From contig JAFZXZ010000022.1 of the NCBI GenBank assembly GCA_017616555.1, forward strand, positions 64,016 through 128,015: a stretch of DNA of 64,000 nt. Reading direction: 5' to 3'. The position numbers and the translations under genes are program-made. This DNA is from a bacterium (lineage in GTDB: Bacteria; Auribacterota; UBA3054). Of this stretch, positions 8,798 through 17,577 are shown in pieces (positions within the stretch are counted from its first letter, which is position 1; every line of letters begins with the position of its first letter). The notes under the pieces were generated by a model, which saw only the letters and a program-made list of their open reading frames with translations, was not told the origin of the DNA and did no database searches.

Positions 8798-9812
8798 AAC
8801 ACTTCAGTATGGTGGGATAATCGGAGCCCGGCGCAACCAGCCATTCCACCATTCTGGAATAGTTGTTGCAGCGGCCGTAGGAACGGATACGCATCGCGCC
8901 TGTCGAGCCGGAAAGCTTTTCGGTTCTTCTCTGTTCGACAAGATTCTTCCAGGAATCCGGTTCCACTATGCGCAAAACGTCCGGGGAAGCCGTGTTGTAG
9001 TTCACCTGGGCCACTCTGGAATTGACAGTCACGAATTTCTTTATGCCGGGATGGCACTCGGGAGGCTCAGCAGGATTCACTTCGTCCATGTAATCCTCCC
9101 AGATCTCCCTCATCCACTGGTTGGTCTCGAAGCCCGGTGTTCCGTACCAGAGCGTCTCGTCCACCGAGCCGGGGCTGAGGTAATTGACCATGTCCATGAC
9201 CGTCAGGAACTCGTTTACGTCCTGCATAGGCGCATTGGGAATATTCCTGGGCGGATCCATCTTCTCATAGTCGGTTTTCTCGGCGCCGGAAAGTTCCGGA
9301 AAATCGTCGGAGTCAACGTAGTCGATGAGGCAGTCGGTCAGCCTGTCTATGGTATCGTCATCGACCAAAGCGATCCTGAAAAGTCTTTTTAAGGATTCGT
9401 AGCTCTTCTGCTCAGCCCAGGCGGAGATGTTGATGAGGCTCGCCTCGTCCATCGGCCCCAGACCTTTCTGGCCGAATTCATCCTGGTATTTGACAGTGAA
9501 ATTACCGTCGCCCAAAGGATAGCAGAGGAAGATCTCCTCGAAGCGTTTCAGAGTCTCGGCATCCTCGGGAAGATCGGCCCTGGGTGATAGTTTTCCCGAC
9601 ATGGATTCCCTGCGCATTTCCGCGATGCAGCGGTAGATCCCGGCCTTGGCCAGGTAATAGGCTTTGACGTCGTCAACGTAGTTCCTGGCCAGGCGCATCT
9701 CCGTCTGGATAGAATATACGTAGGCCGTGGTCAGGGTGATGAGGAAGAAGAGAATGAAACAGACCATCACCAGGATAACGCCCTTCGGTCTTTTGACGCT
9801 CTTATTTGTCAC
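8787..9812 (-). CDS. gspK: Type II secretion minor pseudopilin GspK
   Basis: 341 residues from a GTG at 9812 that overlaps the gspF stop as GTGA; a longer frame from 9887 would overlap gspF by 79 bases and begins with a low-complexity His/Asp stretch, so it was not chosen. The N-terminus (KGVILVMVCFILFFLITLTT) is hydrophobic as in GspK, which caps the pseudopilus tip and lacks the usual Glu+5. Later features such as AYYLAKAGIYRCIAEMRRE and a large inserted domain with YNTASPDVLRI near the C-terminus fit the helix-hairpin-like GspK family. Confidence 0.85.
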   Translation of the reverse strand: MTNKSVKRPKGVILVMVCFILFFLITLTTAYVYSIQTEMRLARNYVDDVKAYYLAKAGIYRCIAEMRRESMSGKLSPRADLPEDAETLKRFEEIFLCYPLGDGNFTVKYQDEFGQKGLGPMDEASLINISAWAEQKSYESLKRLFRIALVDDDTIDRLTDCLIDYVDSDDFPELSGAEKTDYEKMDPPRNIPNAPMQDVNEFLTVMDMVNYLSPGSVDETLWYGTPGFETNQWMREIWEDYMDEVNPAEPPECHPGIKKFVTVNSRVAQVNYNTASPDVLRIVEPDSWKNLVEQRRTEKLSGSTGAMRIRSYGRCNNYSRMVEWLVAPGSDYPTILKCYEE

Positions 9813-11029
9813 TGCATCATCATGTTCATGTCCAGCATCGGCAGAAGCATCGCCAAAATTATGAGCGTCACTACGCCGGCCAGACATACGATAATAAGGG
9901 GTTCCAAAGTGGACGTTGCGGCCTTCAGGGCGCGCTTGGTCTGCTTTTCATAGCTCTCCGCGATACGCCCAAGCATCTGTCCCAGACGCCCGGACTCCTC
10001 GCCCACCGAGATCATGTGTATGACGACAGGCGGAAAGACGCCGGAAGCTCTCAAAGGTTTGGCGATCCTTTCGCCCTCCTTGACGTTCTTGGCCACTGAA
10101 TCGAGGGCGTCCTCTATAACGACGTTGCCGGCCGTGTCCTTAGAGATGTTCAGCGCGGAAAGGATCGGGATGCCGCCGTCCACCAGCGTTCCGAAGGTCC
10201 TTGAGAAGCGCGCGATGGAGATCGCTTTCGTCAAGGGGCCGAGGAAAGGCAGCTTGAATTTCAATCTGTCCATCATGACCTTGGCCTGCCTGGTTTGCAG
10301 CCATTTCTTGATCAAAGCCACGGCGACGAAAATAAGGGCCAAAACCAGCCACCAATAAACGACCAAAAAGTCGGAGACGTCGATCAAAGCCTGGGTGATG
10401 GTCGGCAATTCCGCGTTGAAGTCCTTGTAGATGGCTTTGAACCTAGGGATAGCGAAGATCATCAAAGCCGCCACGGCGAGGCCCATGATGCAGCTTAAGA
10501 CCACAGGATAGACCATGGCGGCTTTGACATTCGATACGGTTTCATGCTCGTCTTCCGTGAAATCGGCAAGCCTCAGGAGCGACTGCTCCAAAACGCCGCC
10601 GGTCTCGCCGGCTCTCACCATACTGACCGCTAGGTTGGAGAAACACTGGGGATGGTCGGCCAGAGCGTCGGCCAGAGTCGAACCGGCCTGGACTTTGTCC
10701 TTGATGGCTTGTAAGATCTCCTTGAAAGCCGGGTCGTCCTCCTGCTCAAGAAGAGCGGAAAGCGACCTTACCAAAGGCAGCTTGGCCTGAGTAAGCGTTG
10801 ACATCTGTCTCAGAAAGTCGACAACTTTCTCATGCTTCACTTTCCTTCGCCTTTTGGGCAGTTCCACTCTGACCGCCGCCTCCGCTACAGCGTCGCCTTC
10901 ATAGAGCTTCGTGATGAAGATATGGCGGCCCTGAAGCTGCGTTTTGGCTTCGGAGATGGAATTGCAGATCAAAGTCCCGTTGGTCGGCTGACCCTGGGCG
11001 TTCAGGCCTTCATAGGAAAAAGACGGCAT
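9809..11029 (-). CDS. gspF: Type II secretion inner-membrane platform protein GspF
   Basis: 406 residues, the usual length. Two T2SSF repeats (about 65-190 and 270-395) each end in membrane segments; three transmembrane helices are visible (about 168-190, 220-240, 375-400). The N-terminal MPSFSYEGLNAQGQPTNGTL is typical. Together with gspK, H and I it forms part of a type II secretion or type IV pilus-like assembly; the ATPase, secretin and major pseudopilin genes are not in the window. It starts 21 bases after the pfp stop. Confidence 0.93.
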   Translation of the reverse strand: MPSFSYEGLNAQGQPTNGTLICNSISEAKTQLQGRHIFITKLYEGDAVAEAAVRVELPKRRRKVKHEKVVDFLRQMSTLTQAKLPLVRSLSALLEQEDDPAFKEILQAIKDKVQAGSTLADALADHPQCFSNLAVSMVRAGETGGVLEQSLLRLADFTEDEHETVSNVKAAMVYPVVLSCIMGLAVAALMIFAIPRFKAIYKDFNAELPTITQALIDVSDFLVVYWWLVLALIFVAVALIKKWLQTRQAKVMMDRLKFKLPFLGPLTKAISIARFSRTFGTLVDGGIPILSALNISKDTAGNVVIEDALDSVAKNVKEGERIAKPLRASGVFPPVVIHMISVGEESGRLGQMLGRIAESYEKQTKRALKAATSTLEPLIIVCLAGVVTLIILAMLLPMLDMNMMMQ

Positions 11030-11050
11030 AAAACTTCTTTGCTGGTTTGA

Positions 11051-12703
11051 TTATTTTTTCTGTTCCAGCGCCAGCGTCTTGGTCGTGGCGTCGCAAACGG
11101 CCGAGGGGCCCCAGTACTGGATGGCGCCGGGATCCTGGTAGGATTCCGTAACGGCCCATTCGTTTCTCATTGCGGCCAAAGTCTTGAAGGGTTTGCCCTT
11201 CAGATCGACCAGGGCTTTCCTGATGACGGGTTTGTCCTTGCCGTGACGATGCTCCATGTTCATCATCATGGTCAGGGGCACGCCGCCCGGCACCCACTTC
11301 TCGGCGGGAGCAGCCAGGTTCTTAAGCGTGGACATGTAGCCGTTGGCGCCGGATGCGATAAGAGCGGCGGCGTTGAATCCGAGGCCGTAGCAATAGTCGG
11401 CGTCGAAGTTGGAAGGAGAGGCGCAGCGGCCTTCATAGCCGAAGAAGTGCGAAAGCGCGCTGAACTTGCCGGTGTATTTGCCGGCTTTCTTGAGATCCCT
11501 CAGAGCGTCGCCGACCAAGTCTATAAGAAGCTTGTCGGTCTCAATGCGGGAGACCTGAACGTTGCCGTGCGGGTCTCTGTCCATAAGAAGCTGGCTCTGG
11601 ATGAGAATGGGAAGACTGGAGAAGACCTGGGAGGAAGCAGGGGTCAAATTCTTGTTGACGAACTGAAGCTTGTCGTCCATAGAGAAGGAGGCGAAATCAT
11701 CCTTGCCTGCCAAAAGGTCGTTCAGCTCGGCGATCAGCGTCTTGACTTCCGGGATGAATTCGATCAGGCCTTCCGGAATGACGATGACGCCGAAGTTCTT
11801 CTTCATCTCGGCTCTTCTGACGACCGCGTCGGTCACGGTCTTGACGACCTGACTTAGCGTCATCTTCTTCTCGGCGATCTCTTCGCTGATGAAGGTGACG
11901 TTCGGCTGCGTCTGCAGGGCGACTTCCAGAGTGATGTGGCTGGCGCTGCGGCCCATCAGTTTGATGAAGTGCCAGTACTTCTTGGCGGAGTTGGCGTCGC
12001 GGCAGATGTTGCCGACCAGCTCGGAATAGACTTTGCTGGCGGTGTCGAAACCGAAGGAGGTGCCGATCTCGCTGTTCTTAAGGTCGCCGTCGATGGTCTT
12101 GGGCACGCCGATCACGGTGATGGGAGAATTGTGGGCGGCGATGTATTCCGCCAGCATGCAGGCGTTGGTGTTGGAGTCGTCGCCGCCGACGATGACGAGG
12201 GCGTCGAGCTTATGGGCCTGCATGGTGGAGAGAGCGCTCTCAAACTGCTCTTCCGTTTCCAGTTTCGTTCTGCCGCTTCCAATGATGTCGAAGCCGCCGG
12301 TGTTGCGGTAATCCTTGACGAAGGCCGGAGTGAGATTGACGAATTTGTTTTCAATAAGGCCTGAAGGTCCGCCCAGGAAGCCTATGAGATTGCTTTTCGG
12401 AGAGGAGGCCTTGATGCCGTCGAGAATGCCGGAAACGACATTGTGGCCGCCGGGGGCCTGGCCGCCGGACAAAACGACGCCGACGTTGAAGGCTTTCTTC
12501 GAGGCTTTCTTCGCCTTGGCGAAAGAAAGAGTCGGTTTGCCGTAGATGTGCGGGAAAAGCTTCTTGATCTCCGCGGCGTTGGCCACGGACTTGGTCGTCT
12601 TCACGACCGGTTTGGCTTCGATTTGCAGTCCGGCTTTCTTGAAGAGGGCCGGCAGTTTCGGCTGATACTTAGCGCGATTTAAGGTAAAACTGGATTTTGT
12701 CAT
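11051..12703 (-). CDS. pfp: Diphosphate--fructose-6-phosphate 1-phosphotransferase
   Basis: Reversible PPi-dependent phosphofructokinase of glycolysis. At 550 residues it is the long form related to plant PFP beta subunits. Seen: [13 protein letters not shown] at the phosphate-donor site, GGDDSNTNA (about 172) where the Asp pair marks PPi rather than ATP use, [10 protein letters not shown] with the catalytic Asp (about 206) and [12 protein letters not shown]. It lies between the FHA/TPR gene and gspF on one strand. The 52-base AT-rich gap upstream could hold a promoter of its own, but no strong box was found. Confidence 0.94.
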   Translation of the reverse strand: MTKSSFTLNRAKYQPKLPALFKKAGLQIEAKPVVKTTKSVANAAEIKKLFPHIYGKPTLSFAKAKKASKKAFNVGVVLSGGQAPGGHNVVSGILDGIKASSPKSNLIGFLGGPSGLIENKFVNLTPAFVKDYRNTGGFDIIGSGRTKLETEEQFESALSTMQAHKLDALVIVGGDDSNTNACMLAEYIAAHNSPITVIGVPKTIDGDLKNSEIGTSFGFDTASKVYSELVGNICRDANSAKKYWHFIKLMGRSASHITLEVALQTQPNVTFISEEIAEKKMTLSQVVKTVTDAVVRRAEMKKNFGVIVIPEGLIEFIPEVKTLIAELNDLLAGKDDFASFSMDDKLQFVNKNLTPASSQVFSSLPILIQSQLLMDRDPHGNVQVSRIETDKLLIDLVGDALRDLKKAGKYTGKFSALSHFFGYEGRCASPSNFDADYCYGLGFNAAALIASGANGYMSTLKNLAAPAEKWVPGGVPLTMMMNMEHRHGKDKPVIRKALVDLKGKPFKTLAAMRNEWAVTESYQDPGAIQYWGPSAVCDATTKTLALEQKK

Positions 12704-12755
12704 ACCGTATGTCCTGAATTAATTGGTTAATATGTTTTTTGTTTTGCAATCAATT

Positions 12756-15700
12756 TCATTTTGCTTCGCTTTCCGGCACGATGTCGCCCAAGCCGAGCTG
12801 GGTGAGGTTCGGCACGATCTTGTACATGGCGGTAAGGGCGCGCAGCGCCTTGACGCCTTCCTCAAGATCTTTCCTGTTCGTCAGGAAATCCCTGATCTTG
12901 TCGGCTTCGGAACGAATGACGTTGTGGTTTATGGAGGAAACGGTCGTGTTCTCCAGTAGCGAATTCATTTCCGAGAGCGCGTACTGCTGGCGCCAGTCGA
13001 CCACGTTCATGTATTTCTCGAAACTTTCCTGAGCGTTTTTCAGAAGCGTCAGTTTTTCCGTCAACTGCTGATGACCGTCCACTATGCTGGGCGTCGGATT
13101 TTTCTGCCTGATCGTGGCGAGGGCAGCCACCAGGTCGGAATACTGCTTGACGACTTTTTTCAGCTCGGATTGAATTTTCTGGTTGTTCTCCCTTTCCGAG
13201 GAACTGTAGGCGTACATCTTTTTCAGAAGCGCCTTGAGGTTCTTTATGGAATTGTTGAGGCTGTAGGTGGAGTCGATCTTAACGTCCTTCCTGTCTTTGG
13301 AAATGATGGTGTGCTTGCTGGCCTGGATCGCCAGGGCGTCCAGGGCGTCGACCGCCGCTCTCAAAACGGAATCGTAAGTCTCGGCGTTCTTGGGTGCGAT
13401 CTCGGCAAGCTTGACTTTCTGCTGGCCCACGGTCCTCGGCTTGGTGTCGAACTCCAAGTCATAGCTGGCCATCACTTCCCTGATAACGTTGTTTTCCAGG
13501 GCCAACTTTCTTAGCGCCTCGTCACCGCTCAAAGCGAGGTTATAAAGGGCGAACGTCCAGTATTTCTTGGCGTCGTTGGCAAGAGTGTCGGGTCCCGACT
13601 GGCAATTGGCGAAGAAGCGCAGCGTATTCTCCCATTCCTCAGCCGTGTAGAGGATCATGCCGTACATGAAGTTGAATTCGGGATTCGAGCCGTAAGCTTC
13701 CATGGAGCGCTCGAAATAAGTCCTCGCCTCCGCGTAATTCTTGGCGGCGTAAAGTTCCTTCGCCTTGAAGAAATAGCATTCCATCAGGCGCTTCCTGTCT
13801 ATGATGGGATGCATCGGGCGCATGGCAAGGTACTTCTGGTAATACGAGAGCGCCAGACTCAGATCCTGGTTCTCATAGGCGGCGTCTCCCAAAGCGGCGT
13901 AGCATTCCTCAAGCTTGTCCGCCATGGCGACCTTGACGGAAGGATCTTCCTGGATCGCCATCTCGATCTTGGTCAAAGCCGCGTGATAACTCTTGTTTTG
14001 GAAAAGCTCGTTGGCCTGCGTTGTGAAGAGTCTGGCGTTGCACTCCCTTCTGAGCTTCTGAACGACTTCCTTGACCTTTTCGTATTCTTTCGTCTGGGAG
14101 TAGCCGCGCTCCAAGAGGTCTATCATCTGCACGACAGCCAGCTCGTTGCCGAGCGCCTGCGTACCCAAAATTTCCTTGACCTGCTGCTGGGCCCTGATCT
14201 CGTTGATCTGGGCGCCTGTCTTGTTCAGGGATTCGTCGACGCCGACCGAGGCGGAGGTGCCGCCGTACTCGTTCCTGATCTTCAGATAGATGTTGTAGGC
14301 TTCCTCGTAGCGCTGCGCGATCTCGGCGTCCTGGGCCGCCTTCTTCAAGGCCTTGGCGTCCTCTTCCCTAAGAGCGTTGGCATGCTCGCGGCAGGCGTTG
14401 ATCCTCGGCTGGTAAATGTCCATCGCCTCGGGATACTTGCTGGTAAGCTGGTTGAGATGCGTGTTCATCTCGTTCCACTGGTGGGCGTTCTTGAAGTTCT
14501 CCGCCAGATCCATCTCTTTCTGGGATTCCTCGCGCGTCAGATCGATGACTTTCTGCTTGGCCGGCTGGAAGAGCGTCGAGCTCGGATAGTTCGCCATCAA
14601 TTGCCTCAGCCTTTCTATGGCGGCGTCGAATTGATTGAGTTCGCAGAACTTATTCGCGTCGTCCATCAGTTTTTTGGAGCGCATCTCGATAAGGAAGGGA
14701 TCGCTCGCCTTTTCAAGGACCGTCAGGCGTTCCTTGACTTTGGAATTCGGGAAGACCGTCTGGATGTTCTCTATGATCTTCTGGCACTTGGCGTAGTCCT
14801 CTTTCCTGAAAGCGTCCTCCGCAGCGCGGGCTATGTCGTCAGAGACCTCGTTTTCCATAATTTCGAAAACAGAATGCTCAGCCCTGTTCGCCTCCAGGGG
14901 AATGGTGTCCTTGGTCATCGGCATGCCTTTCAGGTCCGCTTCGTACAAAAAGCCCTTCTGGTCGATCCAGAAAGTTTTGTTGCCGGTAATGCCGTAAGTT
15001 TCCGGCGTGGCGCAAAGCTCGAAGCCGTCTTCGTCGGCGCGCTGGACAGTCAAAAGGTATCCCCTGCGCAAAGGCTGCTCAGCCAGCTCTCTCAGAGTCG
15101 CCTCCCTGTATGGAATGGTCTCCAGCTGCTCGAACGTCGCGTACTCGCCGTCCAAGTCATTGTTGACGTCTATTACGATGGCGTTCCTGACGTAGATCTG
15201 GGCCGTGACGATGTTGTTCAAGAGCCTGCTGATGTAAGCTTCGTTCCTGGCGATGCGGTTCTTGTTCATGTCCTGCCAGAGGAAGGAGCCGAAGACGCCG
15301 CCCAGCGCGATCCACCAGATAAGCGAGACAATAAGCCCGCCCCAGGCGTAGCGTTTCGACGCGGCGTTGAGGCCGCGCTTGGCAAGCGCCACGATGCCCA
15401 AAATGAAGCCGACGAGCTGCCCGCAGAGAAGGATCAAGGGACCGCAGCAGCCGAAGATCAAAGACAGTCTGGCCGTGGTGTCGATCTGTTCTTCAGGAGA
15501 GCCTTCGCCGTAAGGCATAGCGTTGACAGCGGCCGTCCCCTGCGAAGGGATCACCTCCTGACGCGGAAGCACCTGCTCCGGCACCAGTTCGCCTTCCACT
15601 TTCGGAGCGGGCTGATTCTCAGCCTGCTGGAAGACGACTTCGCTCTTTTCGCCGTTCTCCAAAACAAGGTCGGTGTTGATGACAAGGAGCGTGCAGTCCC

Positions 15701-15944
15701 CCGCTTTCAAGCGGCTGCCGATCCTGAGCTGCCCCGTCGCCGCCGGCTTTCCGTCCAGCACGAAACCCTTGCCGCTTATGTCGTCGGCAAACCAGGCGCC
15801 CTCCAGATAGTAGAGGCCGATGTGGTAAGGAAAAGCCGTCGGCAGGCAAATTATGTTCTCGCTTGCCGAGCCGATGGTGGCCGCAGTCCCCTTTACTTGC
15901 AGGATCCGGCTCTCCTTAGTGTTCGGTTGGAAAATTAACTGCAT
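12756..15944 (-). CDS. FHA-domain, membrane-anchored TPR protein
   Basis: 1062 residues. The N-terminus (about 1-95) resembles an FHA phosphopeptide-binding domain (GTAATIGSASENIICLP, then ADDISGKGFVLDG). A linker leads to two hydrophobic segments (about 155-182 and 197-222) separated by a short basic loop, like DUF4190 proteins. After about 225 comes a region with ...NIVTAQIYVRNA and FWIDQKGFLYEA resembling pseudopilin-like soluble domains. The rest (about 350-900) is made of TPR-like helical pairs and a final coiled coil. An FHA domain on one side and TPRs on the other suggests a scaffold; it sits six bases after maf. Its partner proteins are unknown. Confidence 0.75.
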   Translation of the reverse strand: MQLIFQPNTKESRILQVKGTAATIGSASENIICLPTAFPYHIGLYYLEGAWFADDISGKGFVLDGKPAATGQLRIGSRLKAGDCTLLVINTDLVLENGEKSEVVFQQAENQPAPKVEGELVPEQVLPRQEVIPSQGTAAVNAMPYGEGSPEEQIDTTARLSLIFGCCGPLILLCGQLVGFILGIVALAKRGLNAASKRYAWGGLIVSLIWWIALGGVFGSFLWQDMNKNRIARNEAYISRLLNNIVTAQIYVRNAIVIDVNNDLDGEYATFEQLETIPYREATLRELAEQPLRRGYLLTVQRADEDGFELCATPETYGITGNKTFWIDQKGFLYEADLKGMPMTKDTIPLEANRAEHSVFEIMENEVSDDIARAAEDAFRKEDYAKCQKIIENIQTVFPNSKVKERLTVLEKASDPFLIEMRSKKLMDDANKFCELNQFDAAIERLRQLMANYPSSTLFQPAKQKVIDLTREESQKEMDLAENFKNAHQWNEMNTHLNQLTSKYPEAMDIYQPRINACREHANALREEDAKALKKAAQDAEIAQRYEEAYNIYLKIRNEYGGTSASVGVDESLNKTGAQINEIRAQQQVKEILGTQALGNELAVVQMIDLLERGYSQTKEYEKVKEVVQKLRRECNARLFTTQANELFQNKSYHAALTKIEMAIQEDPSVKVAMADKLEECYAALGDAAYENQDLSLALSYYQKYLAMRPMHPIIDRKRLMECYFFKAKELYAAKNYAEARTYFERSMEAYGSNPEFNFMYGMILYTAEEWENTLRFFANCQSGPDTLANDAKKYWTFALYNLALSGDEALRKLALENNVIREVMASYDLEFDTKPRTVGQQKVKLAEIAPKNAETYDSVLRAAVDALDALAIQASKHTIISKDRKDVKIDSTYSLNNSIKNLKALLKKMYAYSSSERENNQKIQSELKKVVKQYSDLVAALATIRQKNPTPSIVDGHQQLTEKLTLLKNAQESFEKYMNVVDWRQQYALSEMNSLLENTTVSSINHNVIRSEADKIRDFLTNRKDLEEGVKALRALTAMYKIVPNLTQLGLGDIVPESEAK

Positions 15945-15950
15945 AAAAAT

Positions 15951-16559
15951 TTAAAGAAAAAGCGAATAGCCCCATTGGCGCATAAGTTCTTCCAGCGTTC
16001 TCACTGGAAAACCCAAGACGTTGTAATAGCAGCCGTCAATGCTTGAAATGATCAGAGACCCTCCGTCCTGGATGGCGTAGGCGCCGGCCTTGTCGAGAGG
16101 ATCCTCAAGATCGAAATAGTGTTTTATCTCATCCAAAGTCAATTTGCACATCGTCACTTCCGTGGCGCAGAAATTGGAGATCGTTTCCGTTCTTCCATTT
16201 TCAAGCTTTACAAGGCACAGTCCGGAATAGACCATGTGCGTCCTGCCCTGAAGCTTCGTCAGCATAGCGTAGGCTTCGCAAATGTCCTTGGGCTTTCCAA
16301 GGATCTCCTTTCCCAAGACCACGATCGTGTCGCAGCCGACAACGATGGTCGTTCCGCCCTCGTCCTTTACTTCCTTCGCAACGGACAAAGCCTTCTTCTT
16401 GGCGAGACGCGCCACGAGCGCGATGGGTTCCTCAGCGCCGGCGATGCTTTCCTCAACTTTCGGCACGCGCGTTTCGAACGGAACCTTCAGCAGGTTGAGC
16501 ATCATTTTGCGCCTGGGAGACCCCGAGGCGAGGATGAAACGATCGGGAAACTTAGGCAT
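15951..16559 (-). CDS. maf: Maf-family nucleoside triphosphate pyrophosphatase
   Basis: Hydrolyses non-canonical or excess nucleoside triphosphates (dTTP/UTP type in the family) to monophosphates. 202 residues, normal length. Motifs: ILASGSPRRKMML at the N-terminus, VVGCDTIVVLGKEILGKP with the catalytic Asp, and a Lys-rich AKKKALSVA helix. It overlaps the ROK kinase gene by 8 bases and is followed after 6 bases by the FHA/TPR gene. Substrate preference cannot be decided from the sequence. Confidence 0.93.
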   Translation of the reverse strand: MPKFPDRFILASGSPRRKMMLNLLKVPFETRVPKVEESIAGAEEPIALVARLAKKKALSVAKEVKDEGGTTIVVGCDTIVVLGKEILGKPKDICEAYAMLTKLQGRTHMVYSGLCLVKLENGRTETISNFCATEVTMCKLTLDEIKHYFDLEDPLDKAGAYAIQDGGSLIISSIDGCYYNVLGFPVRTLEELMRQWGYSLFL

Positions 16560-17574
16560 TTTTGGCCCTCAGAGCGTCAACGTGATCCCAGGCAAGCTTG
16601 GCGGCACCGTAAATGCCGGCCAGGTCACCCAGTTCGGAGATCTTGATCTTGTACTTCACCGGCAGGTCGGGCGAAACGTAATAGCGCGCCAATTGACCGT
16701 AAAGCAGAGGCATGAAGAAATCGGCGGACTTGAACATGCCGCCGCCCAGGGTGATCACATCCGGGTCGTAGCATTTGCTTAAGTTGTAGATCAGAAGCGC
16801 AAGATATTTCATGGAATCGTCGATCAATCTCTTGCAGAGGAAGTCGTCGTTGTAATGATCGACCATGTCCTTGACCGTGAACTCGGGAACGTCGTTGTTT
16901 TTATAGCGGTCCTGGATCTGGGAGATGGTCAGTTTCGGATACCCGCCCAGGACGCTCGGCAAACCGACCTGCATGGAATGATGCGCCCTGCTTATCATTT
17001 TGCCGGGAGAGATGAAACTTTCCGCGCAGCCGAAGTTGCCGCAGCTGCAGGGTACGTTCGTGCCGTCAGTGCAGACGATGGTGTGCCCGACTTCAACCGC
17101 GTTGAAGAAGGGGCCGTGCATGACTTTGCCTTCCACTACCAGACCGGATCCCAGTCCTGTTCCCAGCGCAAGGGCCAAAAGGCATTTGGCGCCCTGTCCC
17201 CCGCCTTTCCAATATTCGCCGAGCGCAATGACGTTCGCGTCGTTGTCGATCTGGGAAGGGACGCCCGCCTCAATGGACAGAAATTCGCCGAGCCTGGTCC
17301 CGGTCCAATTGGGAATATGCGCCTGCATGTAATCGATGACGCCTGTCGCGTTGTTGACGGTGCCGGGAGAACCCGCGGCGATGCCGACGATCTTCTTGCC
17401 GCATTCCATCTGAAGCGAAATTATCTTTTTAAGGGAGGTCAGAAGCGCCTCGCGTCCTTCCGAGGCGTGCGAGGGCGTATAGCTGAAATCGCTAATGTTG
17501 CCTTCCCTGTCCACCAGGTCGGCTTTCAGGTTCGTTCCGCCGATGTCTATAGCTATGACATATTCTTTTTCCAT
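16552..17574 (-). CDS. ROK-family sugar kinase, glucokinase-like
   Basis: 340 residues. Phosphate-binding loop AIDIGGTNLKADLVD at the N-terminus; catalytic region ALGTGLGSGLVV and VEVGHTIV; zinc site CSCGNFGCAES (CXCGXXGC). This arrangement is that of bacterial ROK glucokinases, which phosphorylate glucose with ATP in the cytoplasm; other hexoses are possible. It lies between valS (3 bases upstream) and maf (8-base overlap). No helix-turn-helix is present, so it is a kinase and not a ROK repressor. Confidence 0.9.
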   Translation of the reverse strand: MEKEYVIAIDIGGTNLKADLVDREGNISDFSYTPSHASEGREALLTSLKKIISLQMECGKKIVGIAAGSPGTVNNATGVIDYMQAHIPNWTGTRLGEFLSIEAGVPSQIDNDANVIALGEYWKGGGQGAKCLLALALGTGLGSGLVVEGKVMHGPFFNAVEVGHTIVCTDGTNVPCSCGNFGCAESFISPGKMISRAHHSMQVGLPSVLGGYPKLTISQIQDRYKNNDVPEFTVKDMVDHYNDDFLCKRLIDDSMKYLALLIYNLSKCYDPDVITLGGGMFKSADFFMPLLYGQLARYYVSPDLPVKYKIKISELGDLAGIYGAAKLAWDHVDALRAKNA

Positions 17575-17577
17575 AAA

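Noticed and set aside
9813-9887. N-terminal extension of gspK
   Set aside because: It overlaps gspF by 79 bases and is low-complexity; the GTGA start-stop overlap at 9809-9812 is the usual coupling.
13809-15938. Plus-strand open frame of 709 codons
   Set aside because: It is the antisense of the FHA/TPR gene. Its composition (Leu/Val/Arg/Asp-rich, no domains) reflects the codon bias of the real gene.
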